Made by a program: the position numbers and the translations under genes. The notes under the pieces were generated by a model. That model worked only from the letters and a program-made list of their open reading frames with translations. It made no database searches and was not told where the DNA came from. A DNA stretch of 19,211 nucleotides from Smittium mucronatum. Lineage: Eukaryota; Kickxellomycota; Harpellomycetes; Harpellales; Legeriomycetaceae. Numbering within the stretch: position 1 is the stretch's first letter; the number at the start of each line of letters is the position of its first letter. The DNA is taken from assembly GCA_001953115.1 (NCBI GenBank), contig LSSL01007185.1, positions 1 through 19,211 on the forward strand, read 5' to 3'. Positions 1 through 8,434 of the stretch are shown here, piece by piece.

Positions 1-301
1 TTTGTAGGAAAGCCATGTCGATCAATCCCACGTTTGGGTAGGAGCCTAGTTTTATTAATCCTGTTAGAAGTAGGCTCTGACTAGGAGCTCAATAGCTTCA
101 ATGAACTGTTGTTCATTGACAAAGAGCTTAATTTATGACTGCGCGTAACCTCAGTCATCCAGCCTACTTGAAGCAATGCTAGGGGGGGTCTTTCGGTTGG
201 TAGATTGAACCCTTTTCCCGTAGGTACGCAGCCGGTAGTCCGGCAGAGGAGCTTATTGTAGTTAGGATAATAATCTTTTCTATACGTCTTTTTCTTTTTT
301 T
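1..301 (+). ncRNA. Candidate structured non-coding RNA or SINE, truncated at the left edge of the window
   Basis: This block is clearly richer in G+C than anything else in the intergenic DNA and has no long ORF. Local stems follow one another: CCCA/TGGG (27-30/35-38, loop CGTT), GAGCCTA/TAGGCTC (42-48/71-77), CAATGAAC/GTTCATTG (99-106/111-118, loop TGTT), ATGACTG/CAGTCAT (135-141/152-158) and GCCGG/CCGGC (231-235/240-244, loop TAGT). Three stems of 7-8 bp in about 245 nt of balanced composition are more than chance should give. T-runs at 289-301 would suit a Pol III stop, which sets the strand. A stretch near 200-212 (GATTGAACC) loosely resembles a B-box. The 3' half has a diverged copy at 1147-1281. 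I could not match it to SRP RNA, RNase P/MRP, U1-U6 or U3. It could instead be a SINE or an LTR fragment. Its 5' end is not in the window. Confidence 0.35.
289..301 (+). terminator. T-runs, possible Pol III terminator
   Basis: T5 (289-293) and T7 (295-301), split by one C, directly follow the conserved segment ending CTTTTCTAT. The decayed copy also ends at a T8 run (1274-1281). Pol III stops at such runs, but T-runs are very common in this DNA, so the assignment depends on the RNA candidate being real. Confidence 0.25.
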
Positions 302-1146
302 CAAATTTTTTTTAGTATAGTTTTTAATGACGTTATCTTACAATAACTTTCCGTGATACAAAAACTCTGAATGCTGACAATTTGGGTAAATTTTCGCTGC
401 TTTTCTAATTAGGAAACTTTAAGGGTTATTTGAACCGCATGTAACTAAAATAAAATCCCATATACATCTAAGGTGGTTATAATTGGTAACGTGGGTGCAA
501 AACTTTTTTTTTTGGCGTATAAATATTATGGAATCTATTGACTAAAACCTTAAATCACCAGAAACAGTATTGAATGTCGAGTTGACCTATTACTTTTATA
601 GATAAAGTAATCTGGCATCAAAAAGAATCAGCCATATAATTGGGAGATTCTCTTTGAGAGCGGTCACTTTCCTACTAAATTTTTACTACTTTCCTAATTT
701 GGAAATATGGCTCTAAGATATAACATAAAGTTATTGGGTAATTAAAAATATGAATTTTAGAGACTAATTTTCTATTGGTAAAATGTTGAAAATTTATCAA
801 GGCCAGTATGTTTTTCTATATTTATTGGTCTGGTTTTAAATAAATCCAAGTGTAGCTAATGGTTTACACAACAAAAAAAAGTCTGGTCTTGAAAAGAATC
901 TCTCAATTAAATAAAAAAATCTGTCAAATAAAAAGATTTTTTATGTTTTTTGTATAAATACGTAATATTTAAGGAATTTTATTGGTCGAAAAAGAAAAAT
1001 TGTGTATAGCTGCATATTTTGTGTATAATTGCCTAATTTTGTTTCAAAACACGTAGTTTTGTGTATAAATATTTTTAACCGTATGTTGACATTTTTCGGA
1101 CTTGTGGAATTTCAAATATAATTTCTAGTGCACCCCCAATCAACAT
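302..1146. other. Gene-free stretch between the two copies of the repeat
   Basis: No coding potential is visible on either strand: every frame is cut at short intervals. The only pattern is GTGTATA(A) at 1002, 1021 and 1061, spaced 19 and 40 bp (close to multiples of 20). It resembles an old tandem array but is too short to classify. Confidence 0.5.
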
Positions 1147-1281
1147 CTATTTAAAGCAATAAAAGGCTTGTCTTTCAGTTGGTATACTTAATTTCCTCTC
1201 CTAGATACTTAGCTGACAACTCTGCGGAGGAGATCATTTCATTTAGGATAATAGTCTTTTCTATGGCATATTCTTTTTTTT
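1147..1281 (+). repeat. Decayed copy of the 3' half of the 1-301 element
   Basis: Aligned by eye with 164-301. Shared landmarks are CTAYTTRAAGCAAT, TCTTTCRGTTGGTA, GGAGGAG/AGAGGAG, TTAGGATAATARTCTTTTCTAT and a closing T-run. About two thirds of positions match. Many differences read as C-to-T or G-to-A relative to the first copy (for example CTACTTGAAG to CTATTTAAAG, and TTTCGG to TTTCAG). The GCCGG/CCGGC hairpin of the first copy is broken here with no compensating changes, so this looks like a dead copy. The block upstream of 164, holding the other hairpins, is not recognisable here. That pattern fits a 5'-truncated retro-copy or an old duplication. Confidence 0.55.
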
Positions 1282-2014
1282 GGTTAAATTTTTAATAATT
1301 CTATCCCGCAATAAAATATTGTGTGTCAAAAAAAATGAACTAACCATTTGTATCATGATTTTAGTTACCCAGTAATTTTACATATCTTCCCAAAAACAGA
1401 TGAACTACATTGGAATCTATGCGTCTGTGGATAATTAAAGTTCAGTTGATTCTAAATTCCCAATGGGAATATTTACTTTCCCTAAACATTGAAGTTGTAA
1501 AAATCGATCAATTAAACGAATTAGGAAAATCAAAAATAGTTTAAAATCAGATAACAAAAAATAAAGCTGTTAAAATCAACAAATAGAAAACAAAAAAAAA
1601 AATTAAAATTAAAATCGAGAGTCATAGGTTTATTCGAGAGCAGGTTTTTTTAGAATTTGATTATACATTGGTTGAGTTTTTAATAAAAAAATCATAATTT
1701 GGCTATTAAAACGCTTTTAATTCGGTGCCACAGGAATTTTTTATAAAGGACGTTGGCAAGAGGGCGAAATTCACGACTCTTGAAGACTTTAATAAGATAA
1801 TTGTATAAAACGTCAAACGAACATTATGATACCAGCGATAACTTTAGCTCTTCCTTTCCAACAAGGATAAATATATTTGAGCCGATACTTTCATTCATAA
1901 CCGTCTATCATTTAACCATAATATTTCCGTTAAACATTCGTTTCAAGATTTCCCTATTAAATTTCTCGCATTTTAACCACAGTTTTTCGTCCTACAACGT
2001 TTTATTGTTTCCAA
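1282..2014. other. Upstream region of the J-protein gene
   Basis: The first part is ordinary AT-rich spacer. Nearer the gene are a TATA-like TTATAAA (1741-1747) and a short upstream ATG at 1827 whose frame closes after 14 codons, so it could be a small uORF. The J-protein frame is open back to 1961 without an ATG, and a plausible 3' splice acceptor (TTTTAACCACAG, ends 1982) lies inside that open part. I found no upstream exon that begins with ATG and joins in frame. Confidence 0.35.
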
Positions 2015-2812
2015 ATGTTCAAAAGACGGACGGAGAACTATTATCAGATTTTAAAGCTGCCTACAAACAGCTCCAAAAAAGAAATCAAGGCTCAATTTTA
2101 TAAATTATCACTAAAATGCCATCCTGATATGATCAAAAGAAAATTTCCCTTAACCAGCAATGAAAACATTGAAGAAGTTTCCCAACAAGACCAAAATATT
2201 GAAGCTAGCAAACGAGAATTCTTAAGAATAAGCGAGGCGTACAAAACGCTATCCAATGAAAAACTTAGGAGAGATTATGATCGTAAAATAGGGGTAAGGA
2301 ATTTAAATTCACAAATAAATTTTAATCAGTACCATAGGGTACACCCTCAAAGGTCCCATCATCAAAATAATATGCATGATTCAAGCAATAGCTTTAATAA
2401 TAATTGGAAAAGGGATGATTCTTCCCAATTCAACTTTTATAAAGCTTACAAAAATCCCAATTTTTATAGCAGCGGAGCCCAAAATGGTCCCCAAACCTCA
2501 AGCTTTCGGGATTTCGGAAATTCTCGCAATGGAAATTCTAATTTAAATTCGCAAACCATTAACCATATGAAGAATAATTTTAATAATCCTGGGTTTTTTG
2601 GAGATTTCCGAAATGGAAAAGCTTCCAACACAGGAAATAAACCCGACTTCAAAGACAACTCTAATCAAAATAATTCTGATCAGAAATATCACCTCAATGA
2701 TAATCAAACTGATTTCAAGGAATACGTTGACCATTATTCCACTTTTGCTGTGTCCTTTACTGTAGTCGGAATTGTTGCATTTATAGGCTTTAGGGTATCC
2801 GCTTTGTTCTAA
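2015..2812 (+). CDS. J-domain (DnaJ/Hsp40) co-chaperone with C-terminal membrane anchor
   Basis: The 265-residue protein opens with a J domain (about 7-92): helix I starts NYYQILKLP (8-16), helix II is followed by the diagnostic HPD at 36-38, and helix III reads FLRISEAYKTL then RRDYDRK (69-91). J domains bind Hsp70 and stimulate its ATPase through HPD. The loop between HPD and helix III is longer than usual by about 15-20 residues. There is no Gly/Phe region and no zinc finger, so it is a class C (type III) J-protein. Residues about 95-230 are an Asn/Ser-rich low-complexity linker. A single hydrophobic segment (about 244-260) sits almost at the C-terminus, so the J domain probably faces the cytosol from the ER or an outer organelle membrane. 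The layout recalls DNAJC30-like proteins, but no presequence is encoded from this ATG, so I do not name it. This ATG suits the family because J domains often begin at once. It converges with the 3332-6289 gene. Confidence 0.88.
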   Translation: MFKRRTENYYQILKLPTNSSKKEIKAQFYKLSLKCHPDMIKRKFPLTSNENIEEVSQQDQNIEASKREFLRISEAYKTLSNEKLRRDYDRKIGVRNLNSQINFNQYHRVHPQRSHHQNNMHDSSNSFNNNWKRDDSSQFNFYKAYKNPNFYSSGAQNGPQTSSFRDFGNSRNGNSNLNSQTINHMKNNFNNPGFFGDFRNGKASNTGNKPDFKDNSNQNNSDQKYHLNDNQTDFKEYVDHYSTFAVSFTVVGIVAFIGFRVSALF

Positions 2813-3331
2813 TATACTCTTTTCTGCTTGATCCAACTCTTCAGACTACTATGATGCACGCCTCACATTGAGCAAGTCCGATATACCCCTGATTATCATC
2901 GAATAGATCATGTACATTTGCCATTTTTTGTAGCTCACCTTGTATTAATTTTTTTATTAGATCTCATTCACTTTCATTCGGTCTGTCTGCGTGATTTTAT
3001 CCTTGCCACAATCATTTTTTCTTTATAGAATTCCATATCCAAAACAACCTTTATACAAATCCTTAGTACAAGTCTTTATATTTCTTATTATACGTTGATT
3101 TTCCCAGTGACCTTATTATTCCACTTGTAATATAATAAAGAAAATAAATTCGCCAATCATTAAAACTCATCTAACAAAAATCAAGTTAGTGAAAAAATAA
3201 TAAATGAAATAAAAAAAATATTTATTATCTTTTGAGTATGATATATAAAATAATAGTTATAAAGAGATTTATAATGAAATAGAAGGAATAATCTTTTCTC
3301 TAAGTACTATTCCTAAATTCCATGGAAATTA
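2813..3331. other. Convergent 3' intergenic region with candidate poly(A) signals on both strands
   Basis: This 519 bp separates two stop codons that face each other. AATAAA at 3134-3139 (+) could serve the J-protein mRNA, about 320 nt past its stop. TTTATT at 3221-3226, which is AATAAA on the minus strand, lies about 106 nt past the stop of the Utp8-like gene. If both are used the two 3' ends would come close to overlapping or would overlap. These hexamers are frequent in AT-rich DNA, so each is weak alone. No other gene is visible. Confidence 0.35.
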
Positions 3332-6289
3332 TTACCAATGCAATGTTTCAATTAAATAGCCGTTGTGATTATAGACACTTCTGAATGGATTATTGCTAGC
3401 ATCGGTGGGTCTACTTCGATCATTAGACTCTTCTACGCCATCAAGTTTATTTTGAGATATTTGATCTGCCTCATGGAATGGGACCAGGACAGGAAGGATG
3501 TCTTTCATCAAAAAAGATGTGGAATATTCATTGAATTTTATGGTCCTTTCGATGAATTTCAACAATGTCTTAGAAGAATAATTTTCGTCTGTTATCAAAA
3601 AGTTCATATGACTATCAATGAACATATTCAACCACAAAACACTTGATTGAATTTTTAAATTTTGTCTCTTGTGAATCTCGATGGATCTACCCATGTCCAA
3701 ATCAATAGGAAGCTCAGCAATATCAATCGATATCCCAGGAAGTTTGGAGTCTTGTAGATATGATAAGTATCTCCCCAAATCATTATTCAACTCAGTGCAA
3801 GGAATCCTCATTTTAATCGAATCATAGATTATTAATTCTAGAGTCCAAATAGAGAAAACTGTAACAAATGGATCTAACTTTGACAAGCAAAAACGCAAAT
3901 TATTATCCTTCAGAGGAACCATAACTGAACACGACATCAATTTGAAGAATAGATCAAAAGTTGCAGCGTCTTTATTGTTCAGTGAGATAGTTGGATATTT
4001 TTTAAACCTGTTTTCGGATTTTTTTGTACCAATCGTTCTGTCAAAATTGTAATAGTAATTGACTCTCTCTATTCCCTTGAGATATTTAACGGCTGTATTT
4101 TTATCTATGATTCTTGAAGCGATAATTGAAATCAATTCAGTAATATCTTCTTCATAAATGTCATCAATATTGTCTAAGGCAAACAGTATTGTGGAAAAAA
4201 CTGGGAAGTTAATATTACCATCTTTAATCATATACTTGGTAAGTTCCTTGATTAGTGGGTTTTTATTCTTAACCAAATAATAAGAAACTAAACCCTTGGA
4301 TAATAAAAGCTCCAAATACTTTAAAGCAAAATTTCCTTTTGAAAGTGAGTCCATAATGATTTTTACTGAGGATGTGACAAAAAATGGTGAAGGGTTTCCA
4401 GAGTCTAGATAATCTACAAATTTAGAAGCTAAGATGGATTCTCCCGACCCATTTTTGGTGTAATTGAATAGAGAATCCAAGGCTAGTTGTTCGGATATTT
4501 GACTCTTGACATTTTCGGAAACCACCAACCCAGCAGTGGAAATCACTTTAGAATATTTTTTTAAAAATTCATTTCCTGATTCACAGGTAGATATTTCCTG
4601 AGAAGATTTTTTGGAATCCTCAGTAAAAAACAAGGAACTGTCTATTTTACTTTCTTTATTTTTGCCCAACTCTATCGAAAGAGCAAGGTTAAATGTAGGG
4701 AGTTCGAAGTTGACTAAAAACGTAGTAGATGTCCAGGTAGTATACCCGGCATTATTGACAACTCCTAAAGAACCAACGATACCCACGACTTTAGTACTAG
4801 ATTCGTTGAGCGAATAGTTTTTCATTTCCTCGGTTGAGTTCATTATTTTAGCATGGTAATATATTTTAATTCCACTGTTTTCCGTGCTAGATAATAACAA
4901 ATTATATATGTTTATGTCGGGAATTCTTAACTCGTTCAAAACATTCCCATGCTCCATATCCCATAAGGTTATATTGTGAGATATTTTATTCTTGGCATCA
5001 AATCTGAGACCAATAGCAGCCACTATGTTCTTTTGCAAGTCTAAAAAGTAGGTAGGTTGACCGTTATCAAAAGTGGATTTTTGCAAAATTTCGTGTAAAG
5101 GAGATTTGAGATTTTTCGGCGATTCCTTTCTATTAAATCCAAGGTATCCATTCAATATTAATCTTTTTTTAACTGCCATTTTACCGAATTCAGAAGAGGA
5201 TTGTGCTGTATTTTTTGACGGAATCAAGCTAGCTTCCAAAAAATCCCCGGAAGAGTCAAATAATCTGACATAGCGACATTCAGAGTCAATCTGGACGGAT
5301 TTAGGGTTAGAATCGATGATATCTGAGAAATTATAGATATTCTGAAGTTGGAAATTGCAATTGGAAGTATCAAAAGACAAATCTAACAAATGACTATTAA
5401 CTGATTTTTTCTTATCTAAGGATTCTATAGCTAAAAGAAGTCTTAGTGATTCATCGGGATTTGAATAATTGGGATCAGGGGAAGGATTTTTGAAATTATA
5501 GCTGAAATTACATGATATCACATTAAACTCGGAACTCTTGCCAGATAAATATTGATATTCAGGTGTGCTAAATAAAACTTTCTGAAGATCATGACTCAAA
5601 ACAGAAATTGAAGAATCTCTGAAAATCACAATCAGCACTAATCCCAAGTCTGTAAAGATGGGCTCAATGAGATAGATTCTAGAATTCTTTTTTTTGAATA
5701 CAGATTTGGGAATTCTTATCAACCCCTCAAGATTCTGGTTAGAATCTTTAATATCAGACCACCTCCATATAGTCTTTCCTTCAGCGCCTTTGGGAAGCTC
5801 TAATGATTTCTCTAAAGCTGCATACACATAACCATTGATAGATTGAGGATAGCTTGAAGGATTTGAAATTCTTTCCGAGTCAGAAATTTTAATGTATTTG
5901 ATTTCAGAGGAAAATTCTGGTTTCCCCGGAACGTTCCACTCTATTAAAACTTTTTGGCTGCTCTTGTCGATAACCTTAGCACCTCGACCCTGGACGGTTA
6001 ATAGATAAACTTCTTCAAAATTGAATAAAGAAAGATCGGATTTGGAATTAGAGGCTTGTACTGAAGAACTGCTGTTTTTCTCTATCGAAATACCGGATTC
6101 AGATTTATCACTCTCGATTTTTTCTGAATCAGAAGTTTTTTCGTCTGAATCGGATTTATTTTGAGTATCTTCTAAGCTTGAAGTGTCTATAATTTTCCCG
6201 AGTCTCAAGGGGAAATTTGAAGAGTAAGTGATAGCATTGTAATTTACCAGACCAACGGATCTTGTAATCGAAACTTTATTTTTATCCAT
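3332..6289 (-). CDS. Utp8/NOL11-like nucleolar protein (SSU processome, UtpA/t-UTP)
   Basis: The protein has 985 residues with no intron. The start is ATG at 6287-6289; the preceding in-frame GTG is not a likely eukaryotic start. Residues about 38-90 are an acidic Ser-rich insert. About 90-530 are beta-strand-rich and fit a WD-like propeller. Two places recall NOL11 as I know that family: a strand with SQKVLIEWNVPG (111-122), like the DQKPLGSW region, and a blade with VAAIG (about 423) followed by NITLWDMEHGNVLNELRIP (about 440-458). Residues about 600-960 are helical. Near 885 a WLNMFIDSHMNFLI helix resembles the C-terminal W-x-x-x-hydrophobic-D-hydrophilic helix of NOL11. Utp8/NOL11 belongs to the UtpA complex, which acts in rDNA transcription and early pre-18S rRNA processing in the nucleolus. 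Known members are about 700 residues, so this one is long, partly from low-complexity inserts. The identification is from remembered motif pattern, not a search. It could be another propeller-plus-helical scaffold. Coding status is secure. Confidence 0.6.
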   Translation of the reverse strand: MDKNKVSITRSVGLVNYNAITYSSNFPLRLGKIIDTSSLEDTQNKSDSDEKTSDSEKIESDKSESGISIEKNSSSSVQASNSKSDLSLFNFEEVYLLTVQGRGAKVIDKSSQKVLIEWNVPGKPEFSSEIKYIKISDSERISNPSSYPQSINGYVYAALEKSLELPKGAEGKTIWRWSDIKDSNQNLEGLIRIPKSVFKKKNSRIYLIEPIFTDLGLVLIVIFRDSSISVLSHDLQKVLFSTPEYQYLSGKSSEFNVISCNFSYNFKNPSPDPNYSNPDESLRLLLAIESLDKKKSVNSHLLDLSFDTSNCNFQLQNIYNFSDIIDSNPKSVQIDSECRYVRLFDSSGDFLEASLIPSKNTAQSSSEFGKMAVKKRLILNGYLGFNRKESPKNLKSPLHEILQKSTFDNGQPTYFLDLQKNIVAAIGLRFDAKNKISHNITLWDMEHGNVLNELRIPDINIYNLLLSSTENSGIKIYYHAKIMNSTEEMKNYSLNESSTKVVGIVGSLGVVNNAGYTTWTSTTFLVNFELPTFNLALSIELGKNKESKIDSSLFFTEDSKKSSQEISTCESGNEFLKKYSKVISTAGLVVSENVKSQISEQLALDSLFNYTKNGSGESILASKFVDYLDSGNPSPFFVTSSVKIIMDSLSKGNFALKYLELLLSKGLVSYYLVKNKNPLIKELTKYMIKDGNINFPVFSTILFALDNIDDIYEEDITELISIIASRIIDKNTAVKYLKGIERVNYYYNFDRTIGTKKSENRFKKYPTISLNNKDAATFDLFFKLMSCSVMVPLKDNNLRFCLSKLDPFVTVFSIWTLELIIYDSIKMRIPCTELNNDLGRYLSYLQDSKLPGISIDIAELPIDLDMGRSIEIHKRQNLKIQSSVLWLNMFIDSHMNFLITDENYSSKTLLKFIERTIKFNEYSTSFLMKDILPVLVPFHEADQISQNKLDGVEESNDRSRPTDASNNPFRSVYNHNGYLIETLHW

Positions 6290-7878
6290 CACTATCTATC
6301 TTGAAAAAAATAAATTATCGTCGCTTTAAAGATTAGTGCGTCGGCTCTTAGTATCTTAAATCAAAACTTCAACACACCTCTTTTTTTTTCAGTTCAGCAA
6401 TGAAAATTTTTTTGACCAAAATAAAAATTACTCTGCCATTGGAAGGCTCAAAACATAATATCTAATAGGAGGCAAATAGCATTTTTCCTATTGTATTACA
6501 AGAAAAAATAGTAACCTATATATTGGTTAGATCAAAAAAAATGTTGAAAGGCTATACCAATTAATATGACATATTAATGCATAACAACTAAACAAGAATT
6601 TTTTGACCCCTTCAGGGTTGAAGGGGCAAAAATAACACGTATTTACCAAATAGTATGCTATTTGCATTTACCATATTTTATATATTCATTGGTAATTATT
6701 AAAGATAATCAATTAAAAGTATTCAGTTTATAGAAATTCCGAAATCTTTACAAATCTCAACCCTGAAAAAATTAACTCTTTAAGAGACCAAATTCTTCTC
6801 TAGCAGTTTTCTATGAATTTCGGTCGAAAAAAAATTAAATAAAAATAACTGCCATTTCTTTGAGCTTAACGATTCTTATTAAAAATGCGACTATTTGCAT
6901 CCAATAAGGATCATTTGTCGTAACCATTTATTGTAATCACTGATTGAAAAGCTTAGAATTTTCATATTTCTAGACTTCAAAGTAATAATTTTCCTGTCTC
7001 ATAAATGTTAGGAATTTACAATAGTCAAAACGGATTAAAACAATTTTATCTTATAAAAAGCGAATTTAGGGTCTCCCAATGCCTTTAACTAATGCAATAA
7101 AAAATGCCACATATTTTAATAGAGGTAAAGAATAATATTGATATGTTAATAATATATTTAAAACGCTTTTCGAATAAAAATCAAGTCTGGATCATGTATT
7201 TTTATTTAATAACAAGGCCTCTGTATTTAAACCAAATCCTTATACAAATCAGCTAATGAAATAAAAATATTCAAAATTAGACTGCATTTCAAAAAAAAAA
7301 TTATACCAAGATAAAAATCAAACTTTTATCAAAACTTATTGGTTTTTTAAAGGGGATAAAAAAATTCCCAGCGGTTATTTTTTAATCCTATGGGGATATA
7401 TAACTAAAAGAAATTTCCACCCTTGTAACTATAGATCTTTTATATTTCATCGATCTAGATGTAGTCTTGAGGCTATAAATTTAATTCGAATATTTGCCAT
7501 ATTTACTATTTTTATTTTATTAAAACACTGATAAGGATATTCATATATTCAAGGTAACCTTTTATTATATTCACTGTATAAATTCCGTCATTTGATTAAA
7601 TTCTAGGTAATTTGAGAGAAAAATACAGGGTATAAGGTATAATCATTTTTACAGTATAACATATTTTCTCCCTTATCTACTACTTTCCGTTTTGATATCT
7701 TGAATCATACCCCTATATGATTTATTTTTTGAATTCAATTCAATTAAATACACACGTGATACATATTATTTGAAAGAAATCTGGCCAGGGGTCGTGGTAT
7801 TAAGTATAAACCTTCATACTTTTTTAAAAAATTGTTATACTTTAATTTAAAATTTCTGAATAAATTATCATTCCTATG
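6290..7878. other. AT-rich spacer between the Utp8-like gene and the secreted-protein gene
   Basis: No ORF of note lies in this 1.6 kb. It should contain the promoter of the Utp8-like gene (just above 6289) and the 3' region of the secreted-protein gene (just below 7879). It also holds a G/C-stemmed hairpin at 6607-6626, flanked by an 11-bp inverted repeat at 6472-6482 and 6655-6665. A CACGTG box near 7753 is a single site of no clear use. Nothing else stands out. Confidence 0.5.
6607..6626. repeat. Perfect G/C-rich hairpin in AT-rich spacer
   Basis: CCCCTTCA (6607-6614), loop GGGT, TGAAGGGG (6619-6626): an 8-bp perfect stem, with T-rich and A-rich runs just outside (6601-6604 and 6628-6632) that could add pairs past two mismatches. 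AT-only palindromes are expected by chance here, but a stem with four G:C pairs in a row is not. The inverted pair GCAAATAGCAT (6472-6482 and 6655-6665) encloses it. It may be the core of a tiny MITE or a folded RNA. Confidence 0.55.
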
Positions 7879-8385
7879 TTATAAAATTATTAAAACTCTA
7901 CAGTTAGATCCTCCGTTGTTTATTTCCTTTCTAATTTGTGAGGAGTGATCTCTTGAGCCTATTCTTTTCTTTTCGCAGTTAAAATGTGTGGTGCAATCCC
8001 CACCTCCACTATATCCTCTGGTGCAATACGATGATTTGTAATTGTAGATTAAACTGAAAATCTTGATAATGGCACTTCTGGTCTCAGATGCCCCTCTAAA
8101 TTTTCTACAGCTCACGTAAATTTCGGAAGTAATGTTTTCCGGATTATTCGATGACTTATTAAAGCTTATGTTACATTGGTCCCCATTACACAAATACTTT
8201 ACTTGTTTCTTAACTTGGTAAAAGTCATTTTCATTGAAGCATTCATCGTCTTGTAAATATTCGTTTTTATCTCTCATTTCCGTGTAGTTGATCATTCTTT
8301 TTGCATAAATTTGGGTAATGTTAGAATCGATTAAACTAAAAATAAACAACAAAACCAAAAAATGCATATAAATCAAGGTGTTCAT
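7879..8385 (-). CDS. Small secreted cysteine-rich protein, family unknown
   Basis: The 168-residue protein starts at ATG 8383-8385. Residues 7-19 are strongly hydrophobic (MHFLVLLFIFSLI) and read as a signal peptide, with cleavage likely around 21-28 (a candidate is after A28, before KR). The mature part has eight cysteines at 49, 66, 71, 93, 121, 131, 137 and 162, enough for four disulfides, and at least five N-glycosylation sequons (N22, N33, N72, N76, N84). No membrane segment follows the signal peptide, and no GPI-like tail is convincing. I do not recognise the fold, although a small secreted enzyme, an effector-like protein or a cell-wall protein are all possible. It stands alone: the Utp8-like gene is 1.6 kb away and a gene desert begins at its promoter. 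A TATA-like tract lies 36-49 bp upstream. The signal peptide plus paired cysteines in such AT-rich DNA make a chance ORF unlikely. Confidence 0.7.
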   Translation of the reverse strand: MNTLIYMHFLVLLFIFSLIDSNITQIYAKRMINYTEMRDKNEYLQDDECFNENDFYQVKKQVKYLCNGDQCNISFNKSSNNPENITSEIYVSCRKFRGASETRSAIIKIFSLIYNYKSSYCTRGYSGGGDCTTHFNCEKKRIGSRDHSSQIRKEINNGGSNCRVLIIL

Positions 8386-8420
8386 GTTATTAAAATATTG
8401 GTCAAAGCGTAGACAACCTC

Positions 8421-8434
8421 ATATATTTATATAT
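8421..8434 (-). promoter_or_regulatory. TATA-like tract upstream of the secreted-protein gene
   Basis: ATATATTTATATAT on the plus strand lies 36-49 bp before the ATG at 8385, near where a TATA box with a very short leader could sit. A perfect 16-bp palindrome (8452-8467, TTTGATCT/AGATCAAA) lies just beyond it. Several palindromes of this size are expected by chance in DNA this AT-rich, so neither site is strong evidence. Confidence 0.3.

Noticed and set aside
164..1281. Reading the two copies as the LTRs of a short retrotransposon
   Set aside because: The copies are far too diverged for paired LTRs, and no primer-binding or polypurine tract was seen between them. The left copy also has extra conserved-looking structure upstream.
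1801..2103. Open frame overlapping the start of the J-protein gene in another frame
   Set aside because: It begins with TTG and overlaps the J domain in a different frame. Its product has no recognisable feature, so it is a shadow.
2464..2836. Minus-strand open frames opposite the J-protein gene
   Set aside because: They are mirrors of the Asn-rich linker and membrane anchor. Open antisense frames are expected opposite such codons.
3365..5273. Plus-strand open frames inside the Utp8-like gene
   Set aside because: They lie wholly within a 985-codon gene on the other strand and have no domains of their own.
6560..6578. Palindrome ATTAATATG-A-CATATTAAT
   Set aside because: It is composed almost entirely of A and T and is expected by chance at this composition.
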